Of a stretch of 64,000 nt of DNA, positions 41,615 to 50,401 are shown one piece after another. The notes beneath the pieces were generated by a model. That model saw nothing but the letters and a program-made list of their open reading frames with translations. It had not been told where the DNA came from and made no database searches. Positions within the stretch are counted from its first letter, which is position 1. Each line of letters starts with the position of its first letter. The translations under genes and the position numbers were made by a program. Origin of the DNA: Streptomyces caelestis (lineage in GTDB: Bacteria > Actinomycetota > Actinomycetes > Streptomycetales > Streptomycetaceae); contig NZ_LGCN01000120.1 in assembly GCF_001279005.1 (NCBI RefSeq), positions 62,001 to 126,000 of the forward strand. The letters are read 5' to 3'.

Positions 41615-42009
41615 GCGGTACTCCGGAGATCGGGATCACTCACGGCATGCGGACAGGGGGAGGGGGCGGGGAGGGCGCGCGGGGCGTCCGGCCGCCGCGG
41701 GCGGCGTCCCGGACCACCCGTGTGACATCGATGTCGCCCGGTGCGCCGGGAGCGGTGTCGCCCGGGCGGGACGCGTCGCCCGGCCGCGTCACGGAGTACG
41801 CCCACCGCGGGGGTCGCGGGTGGCCGCTCCCGGTCGTCCGGCGCCTTCGTGCGGGATGGTGCACGCGACGGTGGCGGACGGAACGCGCCACGACTGGTTC
41901 AGACCACTGGGATGGTGGACTGGACCAATGGCCCCTGTCAAGGAACGCCCTTTAGGCGTGATTTCTCAACTCCCTTGAAATAAAAGGGCTTTGAGCGCGA
42001 ACCGCCCGG
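41615..42009. promoter_or_regulatory. control region of the PhyH operon with tandem DasR-like sites
   Basis: This is 395 bases without a gene. ACTGGTTCAGACCACT (41893-41908) matches the DasR site ACTGGTCTAGACCACT at 14 of 16 positions. GGTGGACTGGACCAAT (41914-41929) matches at 11 of 16; their centres are 21 bases apart. An AT-rich part follows (41942-41990) with two short stem-loops, ACGCC/GGCGT at 41945-41959 and CCCTT/AAGGG at 41972-41988, which may end transcription of the GntR gene. Confidence 0.45.
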
Positions 42010-42774
42010 TCAGGGCCCCGGGCGCGTCAACGTCGCGGTGAACTTGTAGCGCGAGCCCCGGTACACCGAGCGGACCCACTCGACCGGCGTTCCCGTCTCG
42101 TCCCGCGAGTGGCGGGACAGCAGCAGCATCGGCAGGCCCACGTCCGTGGCGAGCAGCCCCGCCTCCCGCGGCGTCGCCGGCGAGGTCTCGATGGTCTCGT
42201 CGGCCTCCGTCGGCCGTACTCCGTACACCTCGGCGAGGGTGGTGTAGAGCGAGGTGTGGCGGGTCAGGTTGCGGCGCAGCCGGGGGAAGCGCCGGTCGGA
42301 CAGGTGGGTCGCCTCGATCGCCATGGGCTCCCCGCCGGCCAGCCGCAGCCGCTCGATGCGCAGCACCCTGTCCTCCGGCTCCACCTCCAGCAGGGCCGCC
42401 AGCTCCGCGTCGGCGGCGACGTACCCGATGTCCAGCACCTGGGAGGCGGGGTGGAGCCCCTGCGCCCGCATGTCCTCGGTGTACGAGGTCAGCTGGAGCG
42501 TCCGGTAGACCTTCGGGCGGGCGACGAACGTGCCCTTGCCCTGGATGCGGTCGAGCCGGCCCTCGCCGACCAGCTCCTGCAGGGCCTTGCGGATCGTGGT
42601 GCGGGAGGTGCGGAACTCGACGGCGAGCAGGCGCTCGGCCGGCATCGGGGCGCCCGGGGCACGCTCGTCGGTCATCTGCAGTAACCGCTGCTTGATGCGG
42701 TAGTACTTCGGTACGCGCCCGATACGGCCCGGCGCCCCCGTATCGGCCTGGGCGCTGCTGAGGTCCGTGCTCAT
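42010..42774 (-). CDS. GntR/HutC regulator, DasR family
   Basis: This is a 254-residue regulator close to DasR, the N-acetylglucosamine-phosphate-responsive repressor of Streptomyces. The winged HTH is [20 protein letters not shown] with [19 protein letters not shown]. The UTRA effector domain carries [50 protein letters not shown] and [18 protein letters not shown]. It is divergent from a DasABC-like importer, as dasR is from dasABC. From memory, canonical DasR is more conserved than this and sits elsewhere on the S. coelicolor chromosome than the SepF-like, arcA and argF genes found downstream here, so a DasR paralogue is more likely. Start ATG 42774. Confidence 0.85.
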   Translation of the reverse strand: MSTDLSSAQADTGAPGRIGRVPKYYRIKQRLLQMTDERAPGAPMPAERLLAVEFRTSRTTIRKALQELVGEGRLDRIQGKGTFVARPKVYRTLQLTSYTEDMRAQGLHPASQVLDIGYVAADAELAALLEVEPEDRVLRIERLRLAGGEPMAIEATHLSDRRFPRLRRNLTRHTSLYTTLAEVYGVRPTEADETIETSPATPREAGLLATDVGLPMLLLSRHSRDETGTPVEWVRSVYRGSRYKFTATLTRPGP

Positions 42775-42896
42775 GACCTGCCTTCCGGCTGCGGTGTCCG
42801 GCGCGCGGACGGCAGGCGCCGGCCGCGGTGCACGTCGGCGGACGGCCGGTTCGGCGCCGCACGCTCGGCGATCCCGTTATAACGGTGCGTTCTCGC

Positions 42897-42912
42897 TTTG
42901 GTCTAGTCCAAG
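42897..42912. promoter_or_regulatory. DasR-type operator 1
   Basis: TTTGGTCTAGTCCAAG keeps the TGGTCTAGxCCA core of the DasR recognition site. It lies 123 bases upstream of the regulator gene, fitting autoregulation. Confidence 0.7.
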
Positions 42913-43005
42913 CGTCAACCCGTACCCGTTTGGGGGGAGTTCTGCGTCCCGCCGGGGATGCCGAAGCCGTTATCCAGGCGTGAGTCCATGACCCTTGACA
43001 GGGCC

Positions 43006-43021
43006 ATAGGTCTAGGCCAAG
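43006..43021. promoter_or_regulatory. DasR-type operator 2
   Basis: ATAGGTCTAGGCCAAG resembles the DasR site. With operator 3, centred 24 bases away, it sits about 125 bases before the sugar-binding protein gene. Confidence 0.6.
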
Positions 43022-43029
43022 CTCCCCTT

Positions 43030-43045
43030 GCTGGTCTAAACCATT
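43030..43045. promoter_or_regulatory. DasR-type operator 3
   Basis: GCTGGTCTAAACCATT is a strong match to the DasR site, about 100 bases before the sugar-binding protein start and next to operator 2. Confidence 0.7.
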
Positions 43046-43144
43046 TAGAGGAAGCCGGGTCCCAGCCCACCGAGCTGTTGCGCCGCTGCGGGGGTCGCCG
43101 CCGAGGGCGTGGGTGCGCAAGGCATTCCTGAGGAGGGGTGGCGC

Positions 43145-44422
43145 GTGAAGCGCAAGCTGATAGCCGCGATCGGGGTCGCGGGCATGCTGTTCTCCGTCGC
43201 GGCGTGCGGCGGCGACGACGGTGACGGCGGCAAGAAGGCCGGCGCGGACGGCTACGCCGGCGAGACGCTCACCGTGTGGGTCATGGACGGCTCCTCGCCG
43301 GACCAGTGGCAGAAGGACCTCGCCGCCGAGTTCGAGAAGAAGACCAAGGCGAAGGTCGAGTTCGAGGTCCAGCAGTGGAACGGCATCCAGCAGAAGCTGA
43401 CCACCGCCCTGTCCGAGGAGAACCCGCCGGACGTCTTCGAGATCGGCAACACCCAGACCCCGGCCTACGCCAAGACCGGCGGCCTCGCCGACCTCGCCGA
43501 CCTCAAGGCGGAGATCGGCGGCGAGTGGACCGAGTCCCTCAACGAGTCGTCCGTCTTCGAGGGCAAGCAGTACGCGGCGCCCTGGTACTTCGCCAACCGC
43601 GTCGTCCTCTACAACAAGAAGGTCTGGGCGGACGCGGGGCTGAAGGACACCCCCAGGACCCGCGACGAGTTCTACGACGCCCTCAAGACCATCGGTGAGA
43701 AGACCGACGCCGAGCCGATCTACCTGCCCGGCCAGAACTGGTACCACTTCGTCGGCCTGGTGATCGGCGAGGGCGGCGAACTGGTCAAGAAGGACGGCGA
43801 CACGTACGTCTCCAACCTCGACGACCCGAAGGTCGCCGCCGCCGCGGAGACGTACAAGAAGTTCCAGGCCCTGTCGAAGGCGCCCAAGGACAAGGACGAG
43901 GCCACCCCGCAGCAGGGCGAGGTCTTCGCCAAGGGCAAGACCGGCGCGTTCATCGGCATGGGCTGGGAGGCCGGCATCGCGATCAAGGCCAACCCGGACA
44001 TCGAGAAGGAGATCGGCTACTTCACCATCCCCGGTGCCACGGCCGACAAGCCCGAGGGCGTCTTCCTCGGCGGCTCCAACCTCGCCGTCGCCGCGGGCGG
44101 CAAGAAGCAGGACCTCGCCAAGGAGTTCCTGAGGATCGCCCTCTCCGACACGTTCGAGGGCGCGCTGGCCAAGGCCAACGGCGTCATCCCCAACAAGGAG
44201 TCGCTGCAGAGCAACCTCAAGGGCAACGCCCCCGCCGAGGCCGCCGCGCCGGCCGCCGCCGTCGGCGGCACCACGCCGCTGATCCCCGAGTGGGCCGCGG
44301 TCGAGAACGACCCCAACCCGATCAAGACGTACCTGACCGCCGTGCTGAACGGCAAGTCCCCGGCCGAGGCCGCCAAGCAGGTCGAGGGCGAGTTCAACAA
44401 GCGCCTGGCGCAGCAGCAGTAG
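43145..44422 (+). CDS. DasA-like sugar-binding lipoprotein
   Basis: This is a family 1 solute-binding protein of 425 residues, tethered by lipid on C21 (SVAAC). It closely resembles DasA, the binding protein for chitobiose-type sugars: KRKLIAAIGVAGMLFS, VEFEVQQWNGIQQKLTTALS, PPDVFEIGNTQTPAYAKTGG, YLPGQNWYHFVGLVIGEGGE, and the ending TPLIPEWAAVENDPNPIKTY. GTG 43145 is chosen because AGGAGGGG stands at 43131-43138 and the signal peptide begins here. The promoter carries two DasR-type sites. A hairpin after the gene probably keeps its expression above that of the permeases. The ligand is inferred as an amino-sugar oligomer. Confidence 0.88.
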   Translation: MKRKLIAAIGVAGMLFSVAACGGDDGDGGKKAGADGYAGETLTVWVMDGSSPDQWQKDLAAEFEKKTKAKVEFEVQQWNGIQQKLTTALSEENPPDVFEIGNTQTPAYAKTGGLADLADLKAEIGGEWTESLNESSVFEGKQYAAPWYFANRVVLYNKKVWADAGLKDTPRTRDEFYDALKTIGEKTDAEPIYLPGQNWYHFVGLVIGEGGELVKKDGDTYVSNLDDPKVAAAAETYKKFQALSKAPKDKDEATPQQGEVFAKGKTGAFIGMGWEAGIAIKANPDIEKEIGYFTIPGATADKPEGVFLGGSNLAVAAGGKKQDLAKEFLRIALSDTFEGALAKANGVIPNKESLQSNLKGNAPAEAAAPAAAVGGTTPLIPEWAAVENDPNPIKTYLTAVLNGKSPAEAAKQVEGEFNKRLAQQQ

Positions 44423-44444
44423 GAGCGCACGCGCTCCGACCGGA

Positions 44445-44474
44445 GCGGGGGCCGGCCGACGCGACGGCCCCCGC
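44445..44474 (+). terminator. intercistronic stem-loop after the binding-protein gene
   Basis: GCGGGGGCCG (44445-44454) pairs perfectly with CGGCCCCCGC (44465-44474). It stands between the binding-protein and permease genes and may act as a partial terminator or mRNA stabiliser. Confidence 0.55.
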
Positions 44475-44510
44475 ACCGCGTTGAGCACGCCGAGAAGAGA
44501 GATCGCGAGC

Positions 44511-45497
44511 ATGACCGTGCAGACCGAACGGCCGCCCTCCGGCCCGGCGGACGTCCGCAAGGCGGACGACACAGGACCCGGCAGGCCGACACCACGAGCC
44601 GCGTCGCGCGCCGGCGCGCTCGCCCCGTACCTGTTGCTGCTGCCCGCCGTCGCGGCCACCGTGCTGCTGCTCGGCTGGCCGCTGCTGAAGGACCTGCTGC
44701 TGTCCTTCCAGAACCTCAACATGGCGCAGCTGATCCAGCACGTCACCGAGTGGAACGGCATCGACAACTACAAGGAAGCCCTCACCGGCGAGGACTTCTG
44801 GCGGGTCACCCTCCGCTCCCTCCTGTTCACGGCCGTCAACGTCGTCCTGACCATGGTCCTGGGCGCGCTGACCGGTCTCCTGCTCGCCCGCCTCGGCACG
44901 TGGATGCGGTTCACCCTGCTGATCGGCCTGGTGCTGGCCTGGGCCATGCCCGTGGTGGCCGCCACCACCGTCTACCAGTGGCTGTTCGCCCAGCGCTTCG
45001 GCGTCGTCAACTGGGTCCTGGACAAGCTCGGCTGGCACTCCATGGCCGACTACAGCTGGACCAGCAGCCAGATGTCGACGTTCTTCGTCATCACCCTGCT
45101 GATCGTCTGGATGTCCGTCCCGTTCGTCGCGATCAACCTCTACGCGGCGACCACCACCATTCCCGGCGAACTGTACGAGGCCGCCGCCCTCGACGGCGCC
45201 GGCGCCTGGCGCAGCTTCACCACGGTCACCCTGCCGTTCCTGCGGCCGTTCCTCTACGCCACGACGTTCCTGGAGATCATCTGGATCTTCAAGGCGTTCG
45301 TCCAGGTCTTCACCTTCAACGGCGGCGGCCCCGACCGGCTCACCGAGATCCTGCCCGTCTACGCCTACGTCGAGGGCGTCGGCAACCAGCACTACGGCAT
45401 GGGCGCGGCGATCGCCGTGCTGACCGTCCTGATCATGCTCGGCCTGACCGCCTACTACCTCAGGATCGTGCTCAAGCAAGAGGAGGACGAGCTGTGA
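44511..45497 (+). CDS. DasB-like sugar ABC permease
   Basis: This is an inner-membrane permease of 328 residues (MalF type). After a polar N-terminus come six helices, starting at LAPYLLLLPAVAATVLLLGW. The coupling motif is ELYEAAALDGAGAWRSFTTV (the EAA loop that touches the ATPase). Hydrophobic segments such as FTLLIGLVLAWAMPVVAATT are clear. ATG 44511 follows GAGAAGAGA. Its stop overlaps the next permease start by four bases. No ATPase gene is present in the operon. DasABC uses the shared ATPase MsiK encoded elsewhere, and the same is expected here. Confidence 0.88.
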   Translation: MTVQTERPPSGPADVRKADDTGPGRPTPRAASRAGALAPYLLLLPAVAATVLLLGWPLLKDLLLSFQNLNMAQLIQHVTEWNGIDNYKEALTGEDFWRVTLRSLLFTAVNVVLTMVLGALTGLLLARLGTWMRFTLLIGLVLAWAMPVVAATTVYQWLFAQRFGVVNWVLDKLGWHSMADYSWTSSQMSTFFVITLLIVWMSVPFVAINLYAATTTIPGELYEAAALDGAGAWRSFTTVTLPFLRPFLYATTFLEIIWIFKAFVQVFTFNGGGPDRLTEILPVYAYVEGVGNQHYGMGAAIAVLTVLIMLGLTAYYLRIVLKQEEDEL

Positions 45498-46327
45498 AGC
45501 GCTCGCTCTTCGGCCGCCTGTGGCCCAACGTCACGGCCGTCGTCCTGTTCGTCGTCTGCGTCTTCCCCGTGTACTGGATGTTCTCCACGGCGTTCAAGCC
45601 GACCGGCGACATCATCTCGGAGACCCCCGTCTGGTTCCCGACCGACGTCACGTTCGAGCACTTCAGGACCGCGACCGACGCCGACCACTTCTGGACGTAC
45701 GTCCGCAACTCGCTGACCGTCACCTGCCTGGCCGTCCTCTTCTCGCTGGTCATCGCGCTGGCCGGCTCCTTCGCCCTGGCGCGCATGCGGTTCAGGGGGC
45801 GGCGCGGCTTCGTCATCGGCTTCATGCTCGCCCAGATGGCGCCCTGGGAGGTCATGGTCATCGCGATCTACATGATCGTGCGGGACGCCTCCATGCTGAA
45901 CAGCCTGGTGCCGCTCACGGCCTTCTACATGATGATGATCCTGCCCTTCACCGTCCTGACGCTGCGCGGCTTCGTCGCCGCCGTGCCGAAGGAGCTGGAG
46001 GAGTCGGCGATGGTCGACGGCTGCACCCGCGCCCAGGCGTTCCGCCGGGTCATCCTGCCGCTGCTCGCGCCGGGGCTGATGTCCACCTCCATGTTCGGCT
46101 TCATCACCGCGTGGAACGAGTTCCCCCTCGTCCTGGTGCTCAACAAGGAAGCCGGGGGCGCGCAGACCCTGCCGCTGTGGCTGTCCAGCTTCCAGACCCA
46201 GTTCGGCGACGACTGGGGCGCGACCATGGCCGCCTCCTCCCTGTTCGCCGTCCCCATCCTGATCCTCTTCGTCTTCCTGCAGCGCAGGGCCGTCAGCGGT
46301 CTCACCGCGGGCGCCGTGAAGGGATAA
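45494..46327 (+). CDS. DasC-like sugar ABC permease
   Basis: This is an inner-membrane permease of 277 residues (MalG type). The opening SLFGRLWPNVTAVVLFVVCV leads to FPVYWMFSTAFKP, typical of the family. The EAA loop reads ELEESAMVDGCTRAQAFRRV, and the C-terminal part has FGFITAWNEFPLVLVL. GTG 45494 is within a GTGA overlap with the upstream stop. Together with the DasB-like subunit it forms the channel for the DasA-like binding protein. Confidence 0.88.
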   Translation: MKRSLFGRLWPNVTAVVLFVVCVFPVYWMFSTAFKPTGDIISETPVWFPTDVTFEHFRTATDADHFWTYVRNSLTVTCLAVLFSLVIALAGSFALARMRFRGRRGFVIGFMLAQMAPWEVMVIAIYMIVRDASMLNSLVPLTAFYMMMILPFTVLTLRGFVAAVPKELEESAMVDGCTRAQAFRRVILPLLAPGLMSTSMFGFITAWNEFPLVLVLNKEAGGAQTLPLWLSSFQTQFGDDWGATMAASSLFAVPILILFVFLQRRAVSGLTAGAVKG

Positions 46328-46336
46328 CCCCACCCG

Positions 46337-47827
46337 ATGACGACATCCACCACCGGCGCCGACACCCTCACCCGGGACGCGCTCGCCGTACTGCAGCCGG
46401 GCTTCGCCGGCACCACCGCGCCCGACTGGATCCGCCGCCGGCTGGCCGAGGGCCTCGCCTCCGTCGCCTTCTTCGGCCGCAACGTCACCACCGCCGAGCA
46501 GGTCGCCGCCCTCACCGCGCAGCTGCGGGCCGAGCGGGACGACCTGCTGGTCGCCATCGACGAGGAGAGCGGCGACGTCACCCGCCTGGAGGTCCGCACC
46601 GGCTCCTCCTTCCCCGGCAACCACGCGCTCGGCGCCGTCGACGACACCGGCCTGACCCGGGGCGTCGCCCGCGAGCTGGGCCGCCGGCTCGCCGCGTGCG
46701 GGATCAACTTCAACTGGGCGCCGTCCGCCGACGTCAACGCCGACCCCGACAACCCGGTGATCGGCGTGCGCTCCTTCGGCGGGGACACCGACCTGGTCGC
46801 CCGGCACACCGCCGCCTACGTCGAGGGCCTGCAGTCGACCGGCGTCGCCGCCTGCACCAAGCACTTCCCCGGCCACGGCGACACCGGCGTCGACTCGCAC
46901 CACGCGCTCCCGCACATCGACCTCGACGCCACGACGCTGCACGAGCGCGAACTGCGGCCGTTCCGGGCGGCGATCGCGGCCGGCACCCGTGCCGTCATGA
47001 GCGCGCACATCCGGGTGCCGGTCCTCGACCCCGACCGCCCGGCCACGCTCTCCCGCCGCGTCCTCACCGACCTGCTGCGCGGCGAACTCGGCTACCAGGG
47101 CCTGATCGTCACCGACGGCATGGAGATGCGCGCCGTCTCCGGCACCTACGGGCTGGAGCACGGCGCCGTCCTCGCCATCGCCGCCGGCGCCGACGCGATC
47201 TGCGTGGGCGGCGGGCTGTGCGACGAGGGCACCGTGCGGAGCCTGCAGGACGCGTTGGTGGGCGCCGTACGCTCCGGCGAACTCCCGGAGGAGCGGCTCG
47301 CCGACGCCGCCGCCCGGGTGCGCGCCCTGGCCGAATGGACCGCCGCCGTACGACGCTCCCCGGCCGCGGCCGTCGGACCCGAGCCGGAGATCGGCCTCAC
47401 GGCGGCCCGCCGCGCGGTGACCGTCACCCGCGCCGCCGGCTCCGCGCCGGTCGCCGGACCGGTGTACGTGGCCACCTTCGACCCGGCCCCGAACATCGCG
47501 GTGGGCGACGAGACCCCGTGGGGCGCCGGCGCGGAGCTGGAACGGCTGCTGCCCGGCACGGCCACCGGCCGCTTCACCGGCCCCGACGCCGGGGAGCGGG
47601 CACTTCAGGCGGCGGCCGGCCGGCGCGTCGTCGCCGTGGTCCGCGACGAGCACCGGCACCCGTGGATGCGCACGGCCCTGGACACCCTGCTCGCCGCCGA
47701 CCCGTCCACCGTGGTCGTGGAGATGGGCGTACCGCAGTCCGCGCCGCGCGGCGCCCTGCACATCGCCACCCACGGCGCGGCCCGCGTCTGCGGTGTGGCG
47801 GCGGCGGAGGCGGCCGTCGCGGGCTGA
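46337..47827 (+). CDS. GH3 beta-N-acetylhexosaminidase-like glycosidase
   Basis: This is a cytoplasmic enzyme of 496 residues (no signal peptide) of the NagZ type within glycoside hydrolase family 3. The hallmark KHFPGHGDTGVDSH (175-188) supplies the histidine-aspartate general acid pair, and D260 in IVTDGMEM is the nucleophile that forms the glycosyl-enzyme intermediate. The C-terminal 170 residues form a second domain that is degenerate. It begins nine bases after the permease gene. This order is the same as dasA-dasB-dasC-dasD. It would split imported chitobiose or similar GlcNAc disaccharides inside the cell. Confidence 0.87.
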   Translation: MTTSTTGADTLTRDALAVLQPGFAGTTAPDWIRRRLAEGLASVAFFGRNVTTAEQVAALTAQLRAERDDLLVAIDEESGDVTRLEVRTGSSFPGNHALGAVDDTGLTRGVARELGRRLAACGINFNWAPSADVNADPDNPVIGVRSFGGDTDLVARHTAAYVEGLQSTGVAACTKHFPGHGDTGVDSHHALPHIDLDATTLHERELRPFRAAIAAGTRAVMSAHIRVPVLDPDRPATLSRRVLTDLLRGELGYQGLIVTDGMEMRAVSGTYGLEHGAVLAIAAGADAICVGGGLCDEGTVRSLQDALVGAVRSGELPEERLADAAARVRALAEWTAAVRRSPAAAVGPEPEIGLTAARRAVTVTRAAGSAPVAGPVYVATFDPAPNIAVGDETPWGAGAELERLLPGTATGRFTGPDAGERALQAAAGRRVVAVVRDEHRHPWMRTALDTLLAADPSTVVVEMGVPQSAPRGALHIATHGAARVCGVAAAEAAVAG

Positions 47828-47848
47828 CCCCCGACGCCCTGCACGCCG

Positions 47849-48439
47849 TCACGGGTGGAGTTTTCGTCCCTCGGCGAGCATGGCGACGAACTTCTCGATC
47901 CGGGCCGCCCGCGTCCGCGGCCGCTTGGCCTCCTCGATCCGGTGAAGGATCGCGTAGCGGTTGCGGCTGTCGAGGGTGCCGAAGAAGTCACCGGCCGCGG
48001 GCGCCGCGTCCAGCGCCGCCCGCAGGTCGTCGGGGACGGTCGCCGTGCTCTGGCTCGCGTACGCGGCCTCCCAGCGGCCGTCCGCCCGCGCCCGCTCCAC
48101 CTCGCGCAGCCCGGACGGCCGCATGCGCCCTCGTTCGATGAGATCGAGGGCCTTTCGCCGGTTGACCGCCGACCACCGGCTGCGCGCCCGCCGCGGAGTG
48201 AACCGCTGGAGCCAGTGGGTGTCGTCCAGCCCCTTCTTGTGCCCGTCGATCCAGCCGTAGCACAGCGCCGACTCCAGCGCGGTCGCGTAGTCGACCCCGG
48301 CGATCCCCGACCCCTTCTTCGGGATCCTCAGCCACACCCCGTCGACGTCCCCCTGATGCTCCTCCAGCCACGCCTCCCAGTCCTCCTGCGTCTCGAAGGC
48401 GACCACGGGCACCGCCACACCGTCCGCTTCACCGGCCAT
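47849..48439 (-). CDS. YdeI/OmpD-associated family protein
   Basis: This is a protein of 196 residues. The family pattern is clear: TQEDWEAWLEEHQGDVDGVW, IPKKGSGIAGVDYATALES, ALCYGWIDGHKKGLDD, RFTPRRARSRWSAVNRRKAL and the C-terminal RRYR-like helix (RYAILHRIEEAKRPRTRAAR) followed by KFVAMLAEG. Such proteins are common and small; roles in peptide or bacteriocin tolerance have been suggested, with no known reaction. ATG 48439 begins the homology. It converges on the GH3 gene 22 bases away and is read alone. Confidence 0.85.
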   Translation of the reverse strand: MAGEADGVAVPVVAFETQEDWEAWLEEHQGDVDGVWLRIPKKGSGIAGVDYATALESALCYGWIDGHKKGLDDTHWLQRFTPRRARSRWSAVNRRKALDLIERGRMRPSGLREVERARADGRWEAAYASQSTATVPDDLRAALDAAPAAGDFFGTLDSRNRYAILHRIEEAKRPRTRAARIEKFVAMLAEGRKLHP

Positions 48440-48712
48440 GCGCCCATGCAACCGGCCCGGGCGGACCCGGGTCAACGCGGGCGCGCGGCACGGCGGTCGG
48501 ACGACGCGGCCGGGCGGATCCGGCCCCTTCCCGAGGGCTCCCCCGCGCGAGCGGCGCGGTCCTCGGCGGTGCGCCGGATATCCCGAGGACACCGGGGCAA
48601 ACGTCACGTTGTGCGAGCACCACGATGGCGGACCGTGTCGTTATTGGGCCGAACGGGTGACCATGAGTAAGAATTGCCCGATGCAGACAGTCAGCGCGAC
48701 AGGGGACGGAGC

Positions 48713-49108
48713 ATGCCGGTGAACAGCCACGACGTCACCGACGAACAGTGGGAGGGGCTCGCCCAGGTCGTTCCGCTGCGGGGCCGCGACGCATGGCCGT
48801 CCGCGGTGGGCCACCGCGCCCTCCCCGAGGCCGCGACGGAGGCGCGCCGCCGCTTCGTCGTCCTGCGCGTGAACGTGTTCGCGGACGCCCGCGACGTCGC
48901 CGAGACGCTCATGTCCGGGATACCGGTCCTGCTGGACCTGACCAGCGCGGAGACCGAGGTCGCCAAACGGGTCCTGGACTTCAGCACGGGCGTCGTCTTC
49001 GGTCTGGCCAGCGGAATGCACCGGGTCGACCGCAACGTCTTCCTCCTGACCCCGGCCGGCACGGAGGTCACGGGGCTGATGGAGGGGGTCGGGGTCCCGG
49101 GCGCCTGA
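48713..49108 (+). CDS. SepF-like cell division protein
   Basis: This is a protein of 131 residues containing the SepF fold, which in Gram-positive bacteria tethers FtsZ to the membrane. Core motifs are RRFVVLRVNVFADARDVAE, the conserved SGIPVLLDLTSAETEVAKRV, LDFSTGVVFGLASGMHRVD and NVFLLTPAG. The N-terminal amphipathic membrane helix of true SepF is not evident, so it is likely one of the extra SepF-like proteins of Streptomyces (SflA/SflB type). ATG 48713 follows GGGGACGGAG. Together with the arcA-argF genes downstream the context recalls the S. coelicolor SCO5967 region, from memory. Confidence 0.82.
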   Translation: MPVNSHDVTDEQWEGLAQVVPLRGRDAWPSAVGHRALPEAATEARRRFVVLRVNVFADARDVAETLMSGIPVLLDLTSAETEVAKRVLDFSTGVVFGLASGMHRVDRNVFLLTPAGTEVTGLMEGVGVPGA

Positions 49109-49183
49109 TCCCGTCGCCCGATCGTGGGAAGGCCCGCCGAGCGGAACGGTTCGCCCCGCACCGGACCCCTTAGCGTCTCGCCC

Positions 49184-50401
49184 ATGACCACCCCCGCCTC
49201 CCCGCCCCGCCCGGCCACCGCCCCGCCACCCGCGCCCCCGGCCTCCGGCGGGCGCCCCCGGCTGCCGCGCGTCACCGAACTGCGGTTGTCCGCCTTCGCC
49301 GGACATCGCGGCGCCGGCCTCCCCCTGGGAGCGCTCACGCTGCTCGCCGGGCCCAGCGGCAGCGGCAAGACCACCGCCCTGCGGGCGTACGAGGCGCTCG
49401 CGCGGCTCGGCGGCGGGGCCGAGCTGGGGGAGGCGTTCCCGGAACCCGGCGCCTGTGTGCCGGAGCGGGCCCGCGCCGACGCCCAGCGCCGCCGGGGCTT
49501 CCGCATCGGCTGTACGGCCGACGGCCCCGAGGGGCCGGTCCGGCTGGAGGTCGCCGTACAGGCCGAACCCGGGCTGCGGATCGTGGGGGAGCGGCTGACG
49601 GCGGACGGGGTGGTCCTGCTGGAGACCGCCCTGCGCGACCCCGGCCGGCGCACCGTGCAGGCCGCCTGGCACACGGCCGGGGCGGCCCCGGTGACCCGTG
49701 CCCCGCTGCCCGACGACCGGCTCGGCACCGCCCTGCTGCCGCTGCGCGTCGCCGGCAAGACCCCCGGGCAGCGCAGGGTGCTCGCCGCCGCCGAGCAGAT
49801 GGTGGTCGCCCTGCGGTCCGTCTTCCCCTGCGACCCCCGCCCCGAGCGGATGCGGGACCCCGTCCCGGCCGGCGCCGGACGGCTGCTCGGCGGCTGCGAC
49901 AACCTCGCCGACGTCCTGTGGCGCACCCGCGCCGAGTGCGGACGCCGGCACGGCCTCCTCGTGGACGCGGTGCGCGCCGGGTGCGCCGGGCCGGTCACCG
50001 ACCTGCTCGCCGAGCCGTACGACGCCGGCCGCCTGGTCCGCGCCCTCCTCGACCGGGGCGACGGCACCCGTACCGAGCTGCGGCGCCTCGGCGACGGCGA
50101 GCTGCGGTACGCCGCGCTCGCCCTGGTGCTGCTCACCGGCCCCGGCGTGCTGGAGGTCGACGCGCTCGGAGAGGTCCCCGCCGCGCTCCAGACCCTCACG
50201 GTCCTCGCCGACGGGCTGGACCGGGCGCTCGACCCGGTGCAGCGGAGCGAACTGCTGCGCCTGGCGGCGCGGATGTGCGAGCGCGGGCACATCCGGCTGG
50301 TGGGGACGGTGAGCGACGCCTCCTGGGCGGCGGGGGTGAGCGGGGTGACGGTGGTACACCTGGACCGTGACCGATCCCCACGACGCCGAGCGTCCCCGTG
50401 A
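49184..50401 (+). CDS. AAA/SMC-like ATP-binding protein
   Basis: This is a protein of 405 residues with a Pro/Ala-rich N-terminus and one ABC/SMC-like ATPase domain. Walker A is LLAGPSGSGKTTALRAYEAL in the first hundred residues, preceded by the strand pattern ELRLSAFAGHRG typical of RecF/SMC-like ATPases. The C-terminal part has RRLGDGELRYAALALVLLTG (a degenerate signature motif) and Walker B LEVDALGEVP. I do not recognise a specific function. The protein lacks the long coiled coil of true SMC proteins. The ATG at 49184 has no clear ribosome binding site. Its 3' end overlaps the pyrophosphohydrolase gene by 35 bases. Confidence 0.78.
   Translation: MTTPASPPRPATAPPPAPPASGGRPRLPRVTELRLSAFAGHRGAGLPLGALTLLAGPSGSGKTTALRAYEALARLGGGAELGEAFPEPGACVPERARADAQRRRGFRIGCTADGPEGPVRLEVAVQAEPGLRIVGERLTADGVVLLETALRDPGRRTVQAAWHTAGAAPVTRAPLPDDRLGTALLPLRVAGKTPGQRRVLAAAEQMVVALRSVFPCDPRPERMRDPVPAGAGRLLGGCDNLADVLWRTRAECGRRHGLLVDAVRAGCAGPVTDLLAEPYDAGRLVRALLDRGDGTRTELRRLGDGELRYAALALVLLTGPGVLEVDALGEVPAALQTLTVLADGLDRALDPVQRSELLRLAARMCERGHIRLVGTVSDASWAAGVSGVTVVHLDRDRSPRRRASP

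Noticed and set aside
41640-41891. Small minus-strand frame upstream of the PhyH gene
   Set aside because: It is very rich in Arg and Pro, has no homology-like segment and no ribosome binding site; the region fits better as a leader.
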